In this document: positions 1-6,848 of the stretch, piece after piece
How the letters are laid out: every line of letters starts with the position of its first letter
Numbering within the stretch: position 1 is the stretch's first letter
Assembly: GCA_023485745.1 (NCBI GenBank)
Contig: JAMCZL010000034.1
Span: 1 to 17,935 of the forward strand
Reading direction: 5' to 3'
DNA: 17,935 bases
Source of the DNA: Candidatus Martarchaeota archaeon
Lineage (GTDB): Archaea; Micrarchaeota; Micrarchaeia; Micrarchaeales; Micrarchaeaceae
Position numbers and translations under genes: made by a program
Notes under the pieces: generated by a model
What the model saw: the letters and a program-made list of their open reading frames with translations, nothing else
The model's database searches: none
What the model was told of the DNA's origin: nothing

Positions 1-40
1 GCCGCGCACCTTTCAGTAATGGTATGAAAGGAAAAGATAT

Positions 41-1639
41 TTAATCGTGGTGGTCAGGTGCGCTTTCGCGCTTCATGAAAAGCATTGTGTAGGGCAGCAT
101 GTACCTGAGCACCACCTTCGCAGGGCCAAGCTTGTTGCCTATCTTTGTCAATATCTCTATGTTCCTCGCGTTTATGCCGCCGAACAGCACAACCAGCGGA
201 GGATAAAGCAGCACGGCCACCGCAAGATTTATCGCTATGAGCAGAAGGCGCTCCCTGAGGAGAACCGCAAGCCCCGCCAATACAAATCCCAGTATTATGC
301 CAGGCACTACCACGCGCAGAAGCTTTGCCCACGCGATTTTTATGCTGAACTGCCTGCGCAGCGCCTTCATGTATACAATGTCAAGAACTATAGGGCCAAC
401 CACGAAAAGAGAGATCAGAACTCCGTATATATGCATAAGCGGAGTAAGAACGATCAGCAGCGCCATTTCTATTGCTATGGTGATGAGCTGGTACTTCATG
501 AACTTCTTCGTGTCCCCGTAGCCGACTATAAGCGCTCCGGCAAAATTGCCGATTATGGACACTGCCAGGCCCAGCTCTATTATTATGAAGTATATGGCTC
601 CCAGGGAATACGCCTTCGAAAAGAAGAGCCGGAACAATGGAACAGATACCGTGGCGCCGTACGCCAGCACGGGCACCAGGAACAGCAGCATGTAGTACAT
701 GCTGTTGCTGTACATCGAGCTTAGCTTCTTGGAAAGGCTCTCGTCCGAGAATAGCTTGGAGAATGCCGGCATCAGAACGAACGTAGTGGAAACAAGAATG
801 ACTTCAACGTATCTTCCAACCCTGAACGCTGCGCCGTAGTCGCCCACTACCGCAGAAGAAACAAAAACTCCCAGGAAGTCTATCGCGAAGCTCATCAGCC
901 CCATCGTCGCAAAGTTTGAAACAAGCACCGGATAGGCGAACTTCATTATTCCGGACATGTATTTCCTTTCAGGCCTTATGAACCTGATCCTGGTGCTGGA
1001 TGCGAGATATGCAAGCGCTATGAGCGAGCTCACCGCAAGGCTTCCAAGTATGCCTGCTATCGCGCCCAGCACGCCATAGCCCGCAAGCACAAGGTAAACT
1101 ATTAGTACAAGCTGTATAAGCGAGTATGCAACCGTCACTATTCCCGAGCTCTTGACCCTGCCTATGCCAACCAGCGCCGACACTGTTACGTTGTAAAGTA
1201 TGCTGAAGAATATGGTGGCAGCCGCAAATTCCAGGGGCAGGACAAGGGCGCTGTTCCTGTATGCGAACTCCGCTATTGCGGGGCTCACTGCGATTCCCGC
1301 AATTGTAAGTATCAAGCCAAGGACTATCGCAAGGAAATATCCGTTTGCCAGGAGCTTCGACCTTTCATCGTAGGACCTTGCATCCGCGAGCCTTTTCCTG
1401 AATGTCGTGCCTATGCCGAAATTGCCTCCAAGGGTAAGCACGGTTGCATAGGAATACACGACGCTGTAAAGGCCGTAGCCGTCCAGGCTCAGGTATCTGG
1501 TAAGGAATATGAGCAGCACCGCCCCGAATATCAGCGCTGCAAGCTTGCCAGACACGAATATGCTGCTTTTCTTGGCCGTGTCAACGCCAAAGTCCTCCAT
1601 TTTTGAGCCGTCTATAGTTTCGTCAAGCATTGGCATCAT
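41..1639 (-). CDS. Polysaccharide/oligosaccharide flippase (Wzx/MATE-like)
   Basis: A 532-residue multi-pass membrane protein of the polysaccharide biosynthesis (RfbX/Wzx) type in the MOP flippase superfamily. The N-terminal region has the family pattern: a first helix around residues 27-48 followed by TRYLSLDGYGLYS, matching the usual 'aR.Lg...yGly' signature, and hydrophobic segments then recur to about residue 490. The last 45 residues are basic and look cytosolic. The family moves lipid-linked glycans across the membrane; here that would serve an archaeal N-glycan or surface polysaccharide, which is inference supported only by the GT2 and sulfoquinovose synthase elsewhere in the window. 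The start is the first of several candidate ATGs (codons 1, 2, 4 and 14); no clear Shine-Dalgarno is visible. A TATA-like AAATTATT about 30-40 bases upstream suggests its own promoter, separate from trpS. Family confident, substrate unknown. Confidence 0.85.
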   Translation of the reverse strand: MMPMLDETIDGSKMEDFGVDTAKKSSIFVSGKLAALIFGAVLLIFLTRYLSLDGYGLYSVVYSYATVLTLGGNFGIGTTFRKRLADARSYDERSKLLANGYFLAIVLGLILTIAGIAVSPAIAEFAYRNSALVLPLEFAAATIFFSILYNVTVSALVGIGRVKSSGIVTVAYSLIQLVLIVYLVLAGYGVLGAIAGILGSLAVSSLIALAYLASSTRIRFIRPERKYMSGIMKFAYPVLVSNFATMGLMSFAIDFLGVFVSSAVVGDYGAAFRVGRYVEVILVSTTFVLMPAFSKLFSDESLSKKLSSMYSNSMYYMLLFLVPVLAYGATVSVPLFRLFFSKAYSLGAIYFIIIELGLAVSIIGNFAGALIVGYGDTKKFMKYQLITIAIEMALLIVLTPLMHIYGVLISLFVVGPIVLDIVYMKALRRQFSIKIAWAKLLRVVVPGIILGFVLAGLAVLLRERLLLIAINLAVAVLLYPPLVVLFGGINARNIEILTKIGNKLGPAKVVLRYMLPYTMLFMKRESAPDHHD

Positions 1640-1705
1640 GTGCGCAGTGCGCTCTGGGCATCAAACCAATAATTTGGATGCAAAGCTTAAAGCAATTGCT
1701 GCCGG

Positions 1706-2830
1706 TCACGCCCTGAGTATGAACGAGTCAAGCTTGCCTCTCAGGGCCTCCTTCCTTTTCCTGTGCTCGTCCAGGTACCTGTTTATGGCGTCGGCCAGGG
1801 CCTTCTTGTGCTCTCCCGCCAGCACCGTGCCGTCCCTTTCCGCCTTGAATATCTCCTCCAGCCTTTTGTCGTCGGGCTCGAAAATGTACTTGAAGTACTG
1901 GCACACCACGCATTTTTCCGGGTCCCCGCCGTATTTCTTCTGCAGCTCCGCGGTATCCTGCTGGCCCGTGAGCATCCTGTTGACCTTTTTCATTACATCT
2001 TCGTGGCTGTCGCTCAGGTATATGGTCTTTGTCGGGTCGCTGGCAGAGGCCTTTGAATTCCCGTCAAAGGCAGGCAGGAACTTAGCATACAGTATCGCCG
2101 GCTTGTAATAGCCCAGCTTTGTTATCACGTCCCTTGCGACCCTGAAGTGCACGTCCTGGTCTATTGCCAGAGGTATGAGGCACGGCACGTTGCGGCCCTC
2201 CTCCACCGATTTCAGGAATGCAGGCACCGCCTGCATGCTCGTGTAGAATATCTTGCCTATGTTGTCCTCGTTTGTAAAGCCCATTGCATCCTTCACCGTG
2301 GAGAAGGTGATGTGCTTTGCGACCCTGACCGCCTGCCTGTAAAGCACGCTTGCGTATTCGGTATCGAAGAATATCTTTGTCTTCTTCGGGTCGAACCCGA
2401 GCGCTATTATGTTGAGCGCGTCGTCGTATGCAAGCTCGTGTATCTTCTCCAGGGTAAGCGAAGGGTCCTTCTTGGCCAGGAACTTCTCTTCGTCAGGTAT
2501 CTGAATGTAGACCTCTGCCCCGAACGCCTTCTGGAGCCACAGCGTCATCAGGAAAGGTATCAGGTGCCCTACTGTCATTGAGCCTGAAGGCGCAATGCCC
2601 GTGTAGACATAGAACTTGTTGCCCTTCTCGTACTCGTCAAGCATCCATCCAAGCTCGCGCTGCGCGTAGAATATGTTGCGCCTTATCATGAAATGCAGGC
2701 TGCCTCCTAGCTTTTCAAGTCTTGCCCTGGTCTTGGCGTCCAGCAGGGTCAGGCCGAATCTCTCCGCGAACTTGTCGTAGTCCACCTTGCCCTCTACCTT
2801 GTACGCGTCAACGTGAAACTCCTCGGCCAT
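1706..2830 (-). CDS. trpS: Tryptophanyl-tRNA synthetase
   Basis: Class I aminoacyl-tRNA synthetase charging tRNA-Trp in the cytosol; 374 residues, the archaeal/eukaryotic-type TrpRS length. Visible motifs: the HIGH-type signature as PSGSMTVGHLIPF (residues 81-93), the tryptophan-site region IQIPDEEKF (109-117), AIDQDVHFRVARDV (232-245) as in archaeal and eukaryotic TrpRS, and the KMSKS loop as KASAS followed by DP (260-266). Archaeal enzymes normally read KMSAS here, so Met to Ala is a small oddity. TyrRS is the main alternative; the IDQD..F and SASDP context favours TrpRS. The ATG is preceded by a TATA-like element 25-35 bases upstream with no good Shine-Dalgarno, consistent with a leaderless or very short-leader transcript. 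The flippase lies 66 bases downstream on the same strand. Confidence 0.93.
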   Translation of the reverse strand: MAEEFHVDAYKVEGKVDYDKFAERFGLTLLDAKTRARLEKLGGSLHFMIRRNIFYAQRELGWMLDEYEKGNKFYVYTGIAPSGSMTVGHLIPFLMTLWLQKAFGAEVYIQIPDEEKFLAKKDPSLTLEKIHELAYDDALNIIALGFDPKKTKIFFDTEYASVLYRQAVRVAKHITFSTVKDAMGFTNEDNIGKIFYTSMQAVPAFLKSVEEGRNVPCLIPLAIDQDVHFRVARDVITKLGYYKPAILYAKFLPAFDGNSKASASDPTKTIYLSDSHEDVMKKVNRMLTGQQDTAELQKKYGGDPEKCVVCQYFKYIFEPDDKRLEEIFKAERDGTVLAGEHKKALADAINRYLDEHRKRKEALRGKLDSFILRA

Positions 2831-2854
2831 GAAATCAGATAGCTTTGATAGCCA

Positions 2855-2865
2855 AATAATTTATT
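2855..2865 (-). promoter_or_regulatory. TATA-like box for trpS
   Basis: The AT-rich element AATAAATTATT on the minus strand lies 25-35 bases before the trpS ATG, the spacing expected if transcription starts at or just before the start codon. Judged by eye only. Confidence 0.45.
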
Positions 2866-2906
2866 GATTTTGTATGATGAAAATAAAAAAAGAAAAAGCA
2901 GCACGT

Positions 2907-3155
2907 TCACTCGTATTCTTTCTTGAGCGCGTGCATCTGGTCATTTTCATCGTATGCGTAGAGCTTGCCTTCCTCCTCGGTCTTCGTCTTTGCATGGCTT
3001 CCATCGCAGAACGGCTTGTGGTGCGATAGGCCGCATGCGCACAGGTGAATCTCGTACTTCAGCACCTTGTCATCGCTGGTCAGCTTGTCGAAGCCCGGAA
3101 GCTCCTCAAGCTTTACAACAAACGGATGGTCCCTGTCGTGTCTTATTAGTCTCAT
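2907..3155 (-). CDS. CDGSH-type iron-sulfur protein
   Basis: A small 82-residue protein with one complete CDGSH (mitoNEET-type zinc-finger) motif: CACGLSHHKPFCDGSH at about residues 38-53, fitting C-x-C-x2-S-x3-P-x-C-D-G-S-H exactly. These three Cys and one His ligate a redox-active [2Fe-2S] cluster. There is no membrane anchor or signal peptide, so it is probably a soluble cytosolic electron-transfer or cluster-carrier protein; the physiological partner cannot be read from the sequence. A TATA-like TTATAATTT lies about 30 bases upstream, immediately past the speH stop, and GTGAT sits three bases before the ATG. It therefore appears to have its own promoter rather than being co-transcribed with speH, 44 bases away. 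Confidence 0.9.
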   Translation of the reverse strand: MRLIRHDRDHPFVVKLEELPGFDKLTSDDKVLKYEIHLCACGLSHHKPFCDGSHAKTKTEEEGKLYAYDENDQMHALKKEYE

Positions 3156-3183
3156 ATAATCACTCTATATTACGGCATTGAAA

Positions 3184-3194
3184 AATTATAAGCC
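3184..3194 (-). promoter_or_regulatory. TATA-like box for the CDGSH gene
   Basis: CTTATAATTTT on the minus strand, about 30 bases before the CDGSH start codon and inside the short gap after speH, implying a separate short-leader transcript. Confidence 0.45.
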
Positions 3195-3199
3195 TTGTG

Positions 3200-3598
3200 C
3201 TACTTTCCCCTGTCTATAAAGTTCGAAGACACGGCCCTGGGCTTGAGCTTGCCCACGATATAGTTGAACGCGACTTCCGGATTGCTCGCCTCGCCGCAGG
3301 AGTATATGTCTACGGTTGCATACGAGCTTTCAGGCCAGGTGTGCAAAGCGATGTGGCTCTCCTCTATGAGCGCTATTACGGAAACCCCGCCTTCGATGCC
3401 GTTGTAGGAGTTGAATTTCTTGGTTATCATTTCTATTATGTGCATGTTGCCTAACTTTGCGGATTCGACGACGACCTTGGTCAGCGCGCCAAGATTCGCG
3501 ATTATGGATCCGTCAACTCCGTCAAGGTTTCCATACACGTGCTTTCCTATTATCCTAGGCATCGTAATTTGCACATTCCGGGTCTGGGTTTTTGGCAT
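3200..3598 (-). CDS. speH: S-adenosylmethionine decarboxylase proenzyme (SpeH family)
   Basis: Pyruvoyl-dependent decarboxylase of the class 1B AdoMetDC family, supplying decarboxylated AdoMet for polyamine synthesis. The core IEESHIALHTWP plus the downstream SCG reproduces the family spacing: Ser that becomes the pyruvoyl group after self-cleavage at Glu-Ser, His five residues later, and Cys fifteen residues after that (the S63/H68/C83 pattern of the Thermotoga enzyme). Length from the chosen start is 132 residues, typical of the family. I chose the ATG at 3598 (MPKTQ...) over one ten codons upstream because GGTGAT stands six bases before it, a full archaeal Shine-Dalgarno. Crenarchaeal paralogues of this family are arginine decarboxylases, so the substrate cannot be fixed by motifs alone. 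Confidence 0.9.
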   Translation of the reverse strand: MPKTQTRNVQITMPRIIGKHVYGNLDGVDGSIIANLGALTKVVVESAKLGNMHIIEMITKKFNSYNGIEGGVSVIALIEESHIALHTWPESSYATVDIYSCGEASNPEVAFNYIVGKLKPRAVSSNFIDRGK

Positions 3599-3604
3599 TT
3601 CGAT

Positions 3605-3610
3605 ATCACC
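3605..3610 (-). promoter_or_regulatory. Shine-Dalgarno GGTGAT deciding the speH start
   Basis: GGTGAT on the minus strand, complementary to the archaeal 16S rRNA 3' end, six bases before the ATG at 3598. It lies inside the ten-codon extension of the longer reading frame and argues against that longer start. Confidence 0.7.
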
Positions 3611-3632
3611 TGATTTTTCCAAAAGCAATAAT

Positions 3633-3642
3633 GTTTTTATAC
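3633..3642 (-). promoter_or_regulatory. TATA box for speH
   Basis: GTATAAAAAC on the minus strand, 35-45 bases before the speH ATG, leaving room for a short leader that carries the GGTGAT site. Confidence 0.55.
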
Positions 3643-3984
3643 ATTAACGATAACGCTTAAAAGTTTTCCGATTTTTCACATTTAATAAAAACATTAATCA
3701 TATATAAAAATAAAAGACAATGGCTCAAACATGCATTTTATCAGCATGGCCCATGATTCCTGCAATCCACGGGCATGCCGCATGCTCATCGCAACATATA
3801 AAAATATGAATGATGTAATAGGTATGGCCGTCGTGCTGCTGCCAACAAATATCTTCGAAGTGCGGCGCCAGCAAACTTCCGGCATTGGTTTAAACCTAAC
3901 GCTTTGGCGTTGGGGGATATGACAAAACATGTGAACAAGCGAGGTTTCTTTTTAAGGCGTTAAAATCATCAAACGGTGTTAAGT
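3643..3984. other. Intergenic stretch with a strong TATA element and a hairpin-rich GC segment
   Basis: No convincing protein gene is visible between the divergent speH and L40e genes. The left part (to about 3735) is AT-rich and has a strong plus-strand TATA element, TATATAAAAATA, near 3703-3714. It is followed by a GC-richer segment, a second TATA-like ATATAAAAA near 3795, and a good stem-loop near 3894-3913 (CCTAACGC, TTTG loop, GCGTTGGG) overlapping the palindrome GGTTTAAACC. Overlapping short reading frames exist on both strands (63 aa plus, 78 aa minus) but neither has recognisable content. An unassigned small RNA or very short leaderless peptide is possible; the L40e promoter lies at the right end. 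Confidence 0.35.
3948..3956 (+). promoter_or_regulatory. TATA-like box for the L40e operon
   Basis: CTTTTTAAG lies about 29-37 bases before the GTG start of L40e, behind a purine-containing BRE-like GCGAGG. It is the most likely promoter of the three-gene operon. Confidence 0.5.
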
Positions 3985-4137
3985 GTGGGAAAATTTCCGA
4001 TAGCAGATGCTGAAATATCAAAGATATGGATTTGCAGAAGGTGCAAGGCAAGAAACAAGGCCCAGAGCAAGAGGTGCAGGAAATGCGGATACGACTCTCT
4101 CAGGCCGAAAAGAAAGGAGGCCAAGGCCAAGAAGTAA
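3985..4137 (+). CDS. rpl40e: Large ribosomal subunit protein eL40 (L40e), 50 aa
   Basis: A 50-residue zinc-ribbon ribosomal protein, easy to overlook because it is short and starts with GTG. The translation begins GKFPIADAEISK after the initiator and carries four zinc-ligand cysteines in two CxxC pairs: CRRC (about residues 17-20) and CRKC (31-34), followed by GYDSLRPKRKEAKAKK and the stop. Archaeal L40e proteins have this same plan: short N-terminus, CxRC, basic linker, CRKCGY, LRPK, basic tail. It is a component of the 50S subunit. GGTG stands six bases before the GTG. The winged-helix gene follows after 19 bases and the DUF2666-like gene after that, so all three look co-transcribed. Confidence 0.92.
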   Translation: MGKFPIADAEISKIWICRRCKARNKAQSKRCRKCGYDSLRPKRKEAKAKK

Positions 4138-4147
4138 CGATTAGAAA

Positions 4148-4151
4148 GGTG
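4148..4151 (+). promoter_or_regulatory. Shine-Dalgarno GGTG deciding a TTG start
   Basis: AAAGGTGC ends five bases before the TTG at 4157, supporting that TTG as the true start of the winged-helix gene. Confidence 0.6.
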
Positions 4152-4156
4152 CTAGA

Positions 4157-4375
4157 TTGGCAGAACTAAATCCTGTTGAACAACTTGTAGTAAAGGCTCT
4201 CGAAGAGATGGGGGCAACTAAGGACAGCGCCATAAAGACCGCTGACGACATAACCAAAAAGTGCAACAGGCCCAAAGGCCTCGTCACGAACACGCTGGTC
4301 TCACTGACCCAGAAAGGCGTAATAAAGCGCGTCGCCAGGGAGAAGGCGGCCGGATACTACTTGGTAAAGCAATAG
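4157..4375 (+). CDS. Small winged-helix protein, 72 aa
   Basis: A 72-residue protein that is almost entirely one winged-helix domain: helix 1 (PVEQLVVKALEEMG), helix 2 (IKTADDITKKCN), recognition helix (KGLVTNTLVSLTQKG) and a wing (VIKRVAREKAAGYYLVKQ). This layout is that of MarR/ArsR-like DNA-binding domains and also of ribosomal protein eS25, which is a winged helix of similar size. Its position one gene after L40e makes a ribosomal or nucleic-acid role plausible, but motifs do not decide. Start is TTG, chosen for its GGTG site. The stop codon overlaps a GGTG that may serve the next gene, suggesting translational coupling. Family assignment is structural reasoning only. Confidence 0.75.
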   Translation: MAELNPVEQLVVKALEEMGATKDSAIKTADDITKKCNRPKGLVTNTLVSLTQKGVIKRVAREKAAGYYLVKQ

Positions 4376-4388
4376 GTGCCGTGATACA

Positions 4389-4853
4389 ATGGAGGACAAG
4401 CCCGAAGAATACGTAGAGTTCATGGCCAAATACAAGGACTGGATATCAATAAAGAAGATGAGCATAAGCCATTCTACAAAGCCAGAGGAGGTGGTTTACC
4501 ACATGGCAGGCATAAGGAGCGCCATAGACGGAAAGGCGTTCAAGTTTCTTGGCATAGACACAGAAATGCTGGACGCATATGCCGAGAGCTCAACAAGGTC
4601 TGCAGGCAGGGGCTATTCCGGGCTCTCCAGGGCCGTGCTCATAATGGAAAGCAACGATACCAAGAGCATCATTGAAAAGGCATGCCAGAGTGCGACCATG
4701 GCGCCGTTCGCCAGGAGCTACCTGCTCAACAGGATAATATCCGCAATGAAGTTCGAGACAAGCGTGAGCCAGCTGGGCCTGTCAAAGGTTTTTCCAGATC
4801 TGAAGCCACCAAAGGCGCCGGGAAGGCTCGGCAAGGCGACAAAGCCAAAATGA
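4389..4853 (+). CDS. Conserved archaeal protein, possibly DUF2666-like
   Basis: A 154-residue soluble protein, third in the L40e operon, starting at ATG 13 bases after the winged-helix stop, with GGTG overlapping that stop and GTGAT three bases before the ATG. The N-terminal AKYKDWISIKKMSI and the following AGIRSAIDGKAFKFLGIDTE look like the DUF2666 family of archaeal proteins of unknown function; I recall that pattern but cannot verify it here. The centre is helical (residues about 70-125), and the C-terminal tail from about 135 (DLKPPKAPGRLGKATKPK) is basic, proline-rich and probably disordered, fitting RNA or ribosome association. No catalytic motif is evident. It converges on the HMG-CoA synthase gene with a 38-base gap. 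Function unknown. Confidence 0.7.
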   Translation: MEDKPEEYVEFMAKYKDWISIKKMSISHSTKPEEVVYHMAGIRSAIDGKAFKFLGIDTEMLDAYAESSTRSAGRGYSGLSRAVLIMESNDTKSIIEKACQSATMAPFARSYLLNRIISAMKFETSVSQLGLSKVFPDLKPPKAPGRLGKATKPK

Positions 4854-4891
4854 CGCCTTCTTCACGCCAACCGCTTCAAACGGATCTTGAT

Positions 4892-6781
4892 TTATCTTGA
4901 CTTATCCTTATTTGCAGTTGCAGCGATCGAGATGTCCCCGCTTCTGAGCCTTGCCCCAGATTTCGCCTTCTCATAAAGCTCCAGATACGGCTTGAGGCTT
5001 TTTAGCAGGGCCTCCCCGTTTATCCTTACGCTCCACGAAAGCGGATCGTGCGTGACCGGCAGAGAGCCGTCCTTGTATATGCCTGTTACGTCCGTGCGTA
5101 TGGCCTCGTACTCTGCAGAAGTTATTTCCCTTTGCGCAGCAGTCTCCAGCTCTATGCTGCGCCCGACCTGATCTGCGAGCTTGCCCACGTTTATGGGCGT
5201 GCCGCTCAGCACGTCAGACTGCGATCCGCTGCCGTAAAACATCAGCAGCATCCTTCCTATGCCTTCAAGCTTCGACCTGTCGCAGCGCGACAGCACGCTG
5301 CCGAGCCCAAGGGCGAGGGATGCTGAATAAAGGTTGCCCTGCCTTGCCGGAAGCCAGACAGCGTTGTCGACTTCCAGCATGGCCTTTATCTTTTTGAAAG
5401 TCTGGCTGGACCTCACCATCTTGTTGTACGCCGCGTCAAGTTTCTGGAACTCCTTGACTTCCACCATCACCGTGTCAAGCGCTGCAGCAATGTCCTCGAA
5501 AGCTATCCTGCGCTTCTGCTTTATGCCCTGGAGCTGGGATATCGCGTTCTCCATGCTTCCACGTAGCTTTCCTGTCGGAGAATATTTCTCCAGTATCTCT
5601 GCCATCTGCTCTATTATGTTGTCCAGGTAGCTGTTTTTGTTTTCGTTAAGCCTGTCATTTATGAATGACTTGAACTTCTTTTTCTGCTCCCTCTGCATGA
5701 GTCTGGAGAGCAGCTCCATTGGTATGCCCACATTGCCGTAATAGACCTTGCCGAAGTCCGAAACAAAACTGAGCTCGGTTTCAATGTCGCTAAACCCATC
5801 AAGGAAATATTCGTCCTGCCCGCCGATCTCGTTCCTTATGGCAGATCTGAGTCCGGCGTCGTTCCTTGCAATGTGCCTTACCAGGTAGGCCAGCTCCTTC
5901 TCAGGCATCTTTGCATACGGTATGTGCGCAACCACGAGCGTGCTGTCCAGTATTGACAAGCTGTTTATTCCGATGCCTACGGCATCCGCCCAGCTTTTCA
6001 TGGCCATGTAGGAATCGAACGCGTATATGTAGTTAGAATAGTCCCCGAACACTATCGGATATCTGGCCACGAATTCAAGGCCGGAGTCGTTCTTCTCATC
6101 AGAAAAGACAGGCTTAAGGAAGTCCGGCCTGTAAGACGAGTAGTGGCCCACTTTTTCAGATAAAAATATGCCTGCCCTGGCCTTGTCCGCGGGCTCAACG
6201 AGCATTGCGGCGCTGCCGAATCCGCCGGTTTCGTCCGGCCCCGTCCTGAACTTGTATTTTGCATCGTCAGTCCCAACTATTATCGCCTTTCCTCCGCCCA
6301 GGCCGTTTACGGCAAAACTCGAGAGCGCGTCGCCCATGGAGGCGCAGGCGTCCTGTATGTGCAGCTGCACCGACGGCGCCAGCCTTCCGATGCTGTAGCC
6401 GTTTTTGTTAAGCGCATCTATTATCCTGTTTGCAGTGTCGACCACCTGCACCGCTATGCTTTCCGAAGTGCCTGTTGGCGTCTCGGTAGCCACCGCAATG
6501 GTGCGTATCTCCTCAGGGCTCACGCCTGTCGAAAGTATGAGCTTGACTACTGCCAGCGCTCCGCTCGTCACTACGCTTTCGCCAATCCCGGCCACGCCGG
6601 TGCTTATAACCCCAAGTCCCGCGACAACCTTTTCCGCCTCTTTAGCGACCGCGTCCTGCGGCACTATTGTCTTTACCTTTTCCTCTGTTGAAATGCGCAG
6701 CCTGCCAAGCGAATACGCAATGCCTGTTATGGCAACCCTGCTTTCAGGTACTGCTTCAATGGGCACACCTATATTCTCCAT
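4892..6781 (-). CDS. mvaS: Hydroxymethylglutaryl-CoA synthase with a large insertion
   Basis: Condenses acetyl-CoA with acetoacetyl-CoA to HMG-CoA, the entry to mevalonate and archaeal isoprenoid lipids. Numbered from the reading frame's first codon (three before the chosen ATG), the catalytic triad is visible: Glu103 in ATETPTG, the acyl-carrying Cys149 in QDACASMGDAL, and His289 in VAHIPYAKM. Also present are YPIVFGDYSNYIYAFD (about 244-259), GNLYSASLALGLGSVL (485-500) and FYGSGS, as in bacterial and eukaryotic enzymes. At about 630 residues it is much longer than the usual 350-520; most excess lies between His289 and the GNLYSAS motif as charged helices. I start at ATG 6781: the extension begins with TTG, and TTATATA lies 29-36 bases upstream, suggesting a leaderless mRNA. 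Confidence 0.88.
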   Translation of the reverse strand: MENIGVPIEAVPESRVAITGIAYSLGRLRISTEEKVKTIVPQDAVAKEAEKVVAGLGVISTGVAGIGESVVTSGALAVVKLILSTGVSPEEIRTIAVATETPTGTSESIAVQVVDTANRIIDALNKNGYSIGRLAPSVQLHIQDACASMGDALSSFAVNGLGGGKAIIVGTDDAKYKFRTGPDETGGFGSAAMLVEPADKARAGIFLSEKVGHYSSYRPDFLKPVFSDEKNDSGLEFVARYPIVFGDYSNYIYAFDSYMAMKSWADAVGIGINSLSILDSTLVVAHIPYAKMPEKELAYLVRHIARNDAGLRSAIRNEIGGQDEYFLDGFSDIETELSFVSDFGKVYYGNVGIPMELLSRLMQREQKKKFKSFINDRLNENKNSYLDNIIEQMAEILEKYSPTGKLRGSMENAISQLQGIKQKRRIAFEDIAAALDTVMVEVKEFQKLDAAYNKMVRSSQTFKKIKAMLEVDNAVWLPARQGNLYSASLALGLGSVLSRCDRSKLEGIGRMLLMFYGSGSQSDVLSGTPINVGKLADQVGRSIELETAAQREITSAEYEAIRTDVTGIYKDGSLPVTHDPLSWSVRINGEALLKSLKPYLELYEKAKSGARLRSGDISIAATANKDKSR

Positions 6782-6809
6782 AAAAATCAAAATCGTTTTT
6801 ATGGCAACG

Positions 6810-6817
6810 TATATAAG
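6810..6817 (-). promoter_or_regulatory. TATA box for HMG-CoA synthase
   Basis: CTTATATA on the minus strand, 29-36 bases before the ATG at 6781. The spacing implies a leaderless transcript and an independent promoter after the RMD1-like gene. Confidence 0.55.
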
Positions 6818-6848
6818 CGTCGTATCAAGCTTAGACTATTAACGAACT

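Noticed and set aside
47..724. Long open frame on the plus strand opposite the flippase
   Set aside because: It is antisense to a clear membrane-protein gene, is rich in His, Arg, Gln and Tyr without domains, and follows from the codon bias of the real gene.
3694..3930. 78-residue minus-strand and 63-residue plus-strand frames in the speH-L40e gap
   Set aside because: Neither has a family pattern or a convincing ribosome binding site, and they overlap each other; I keep the interval as a possible RNA instead.
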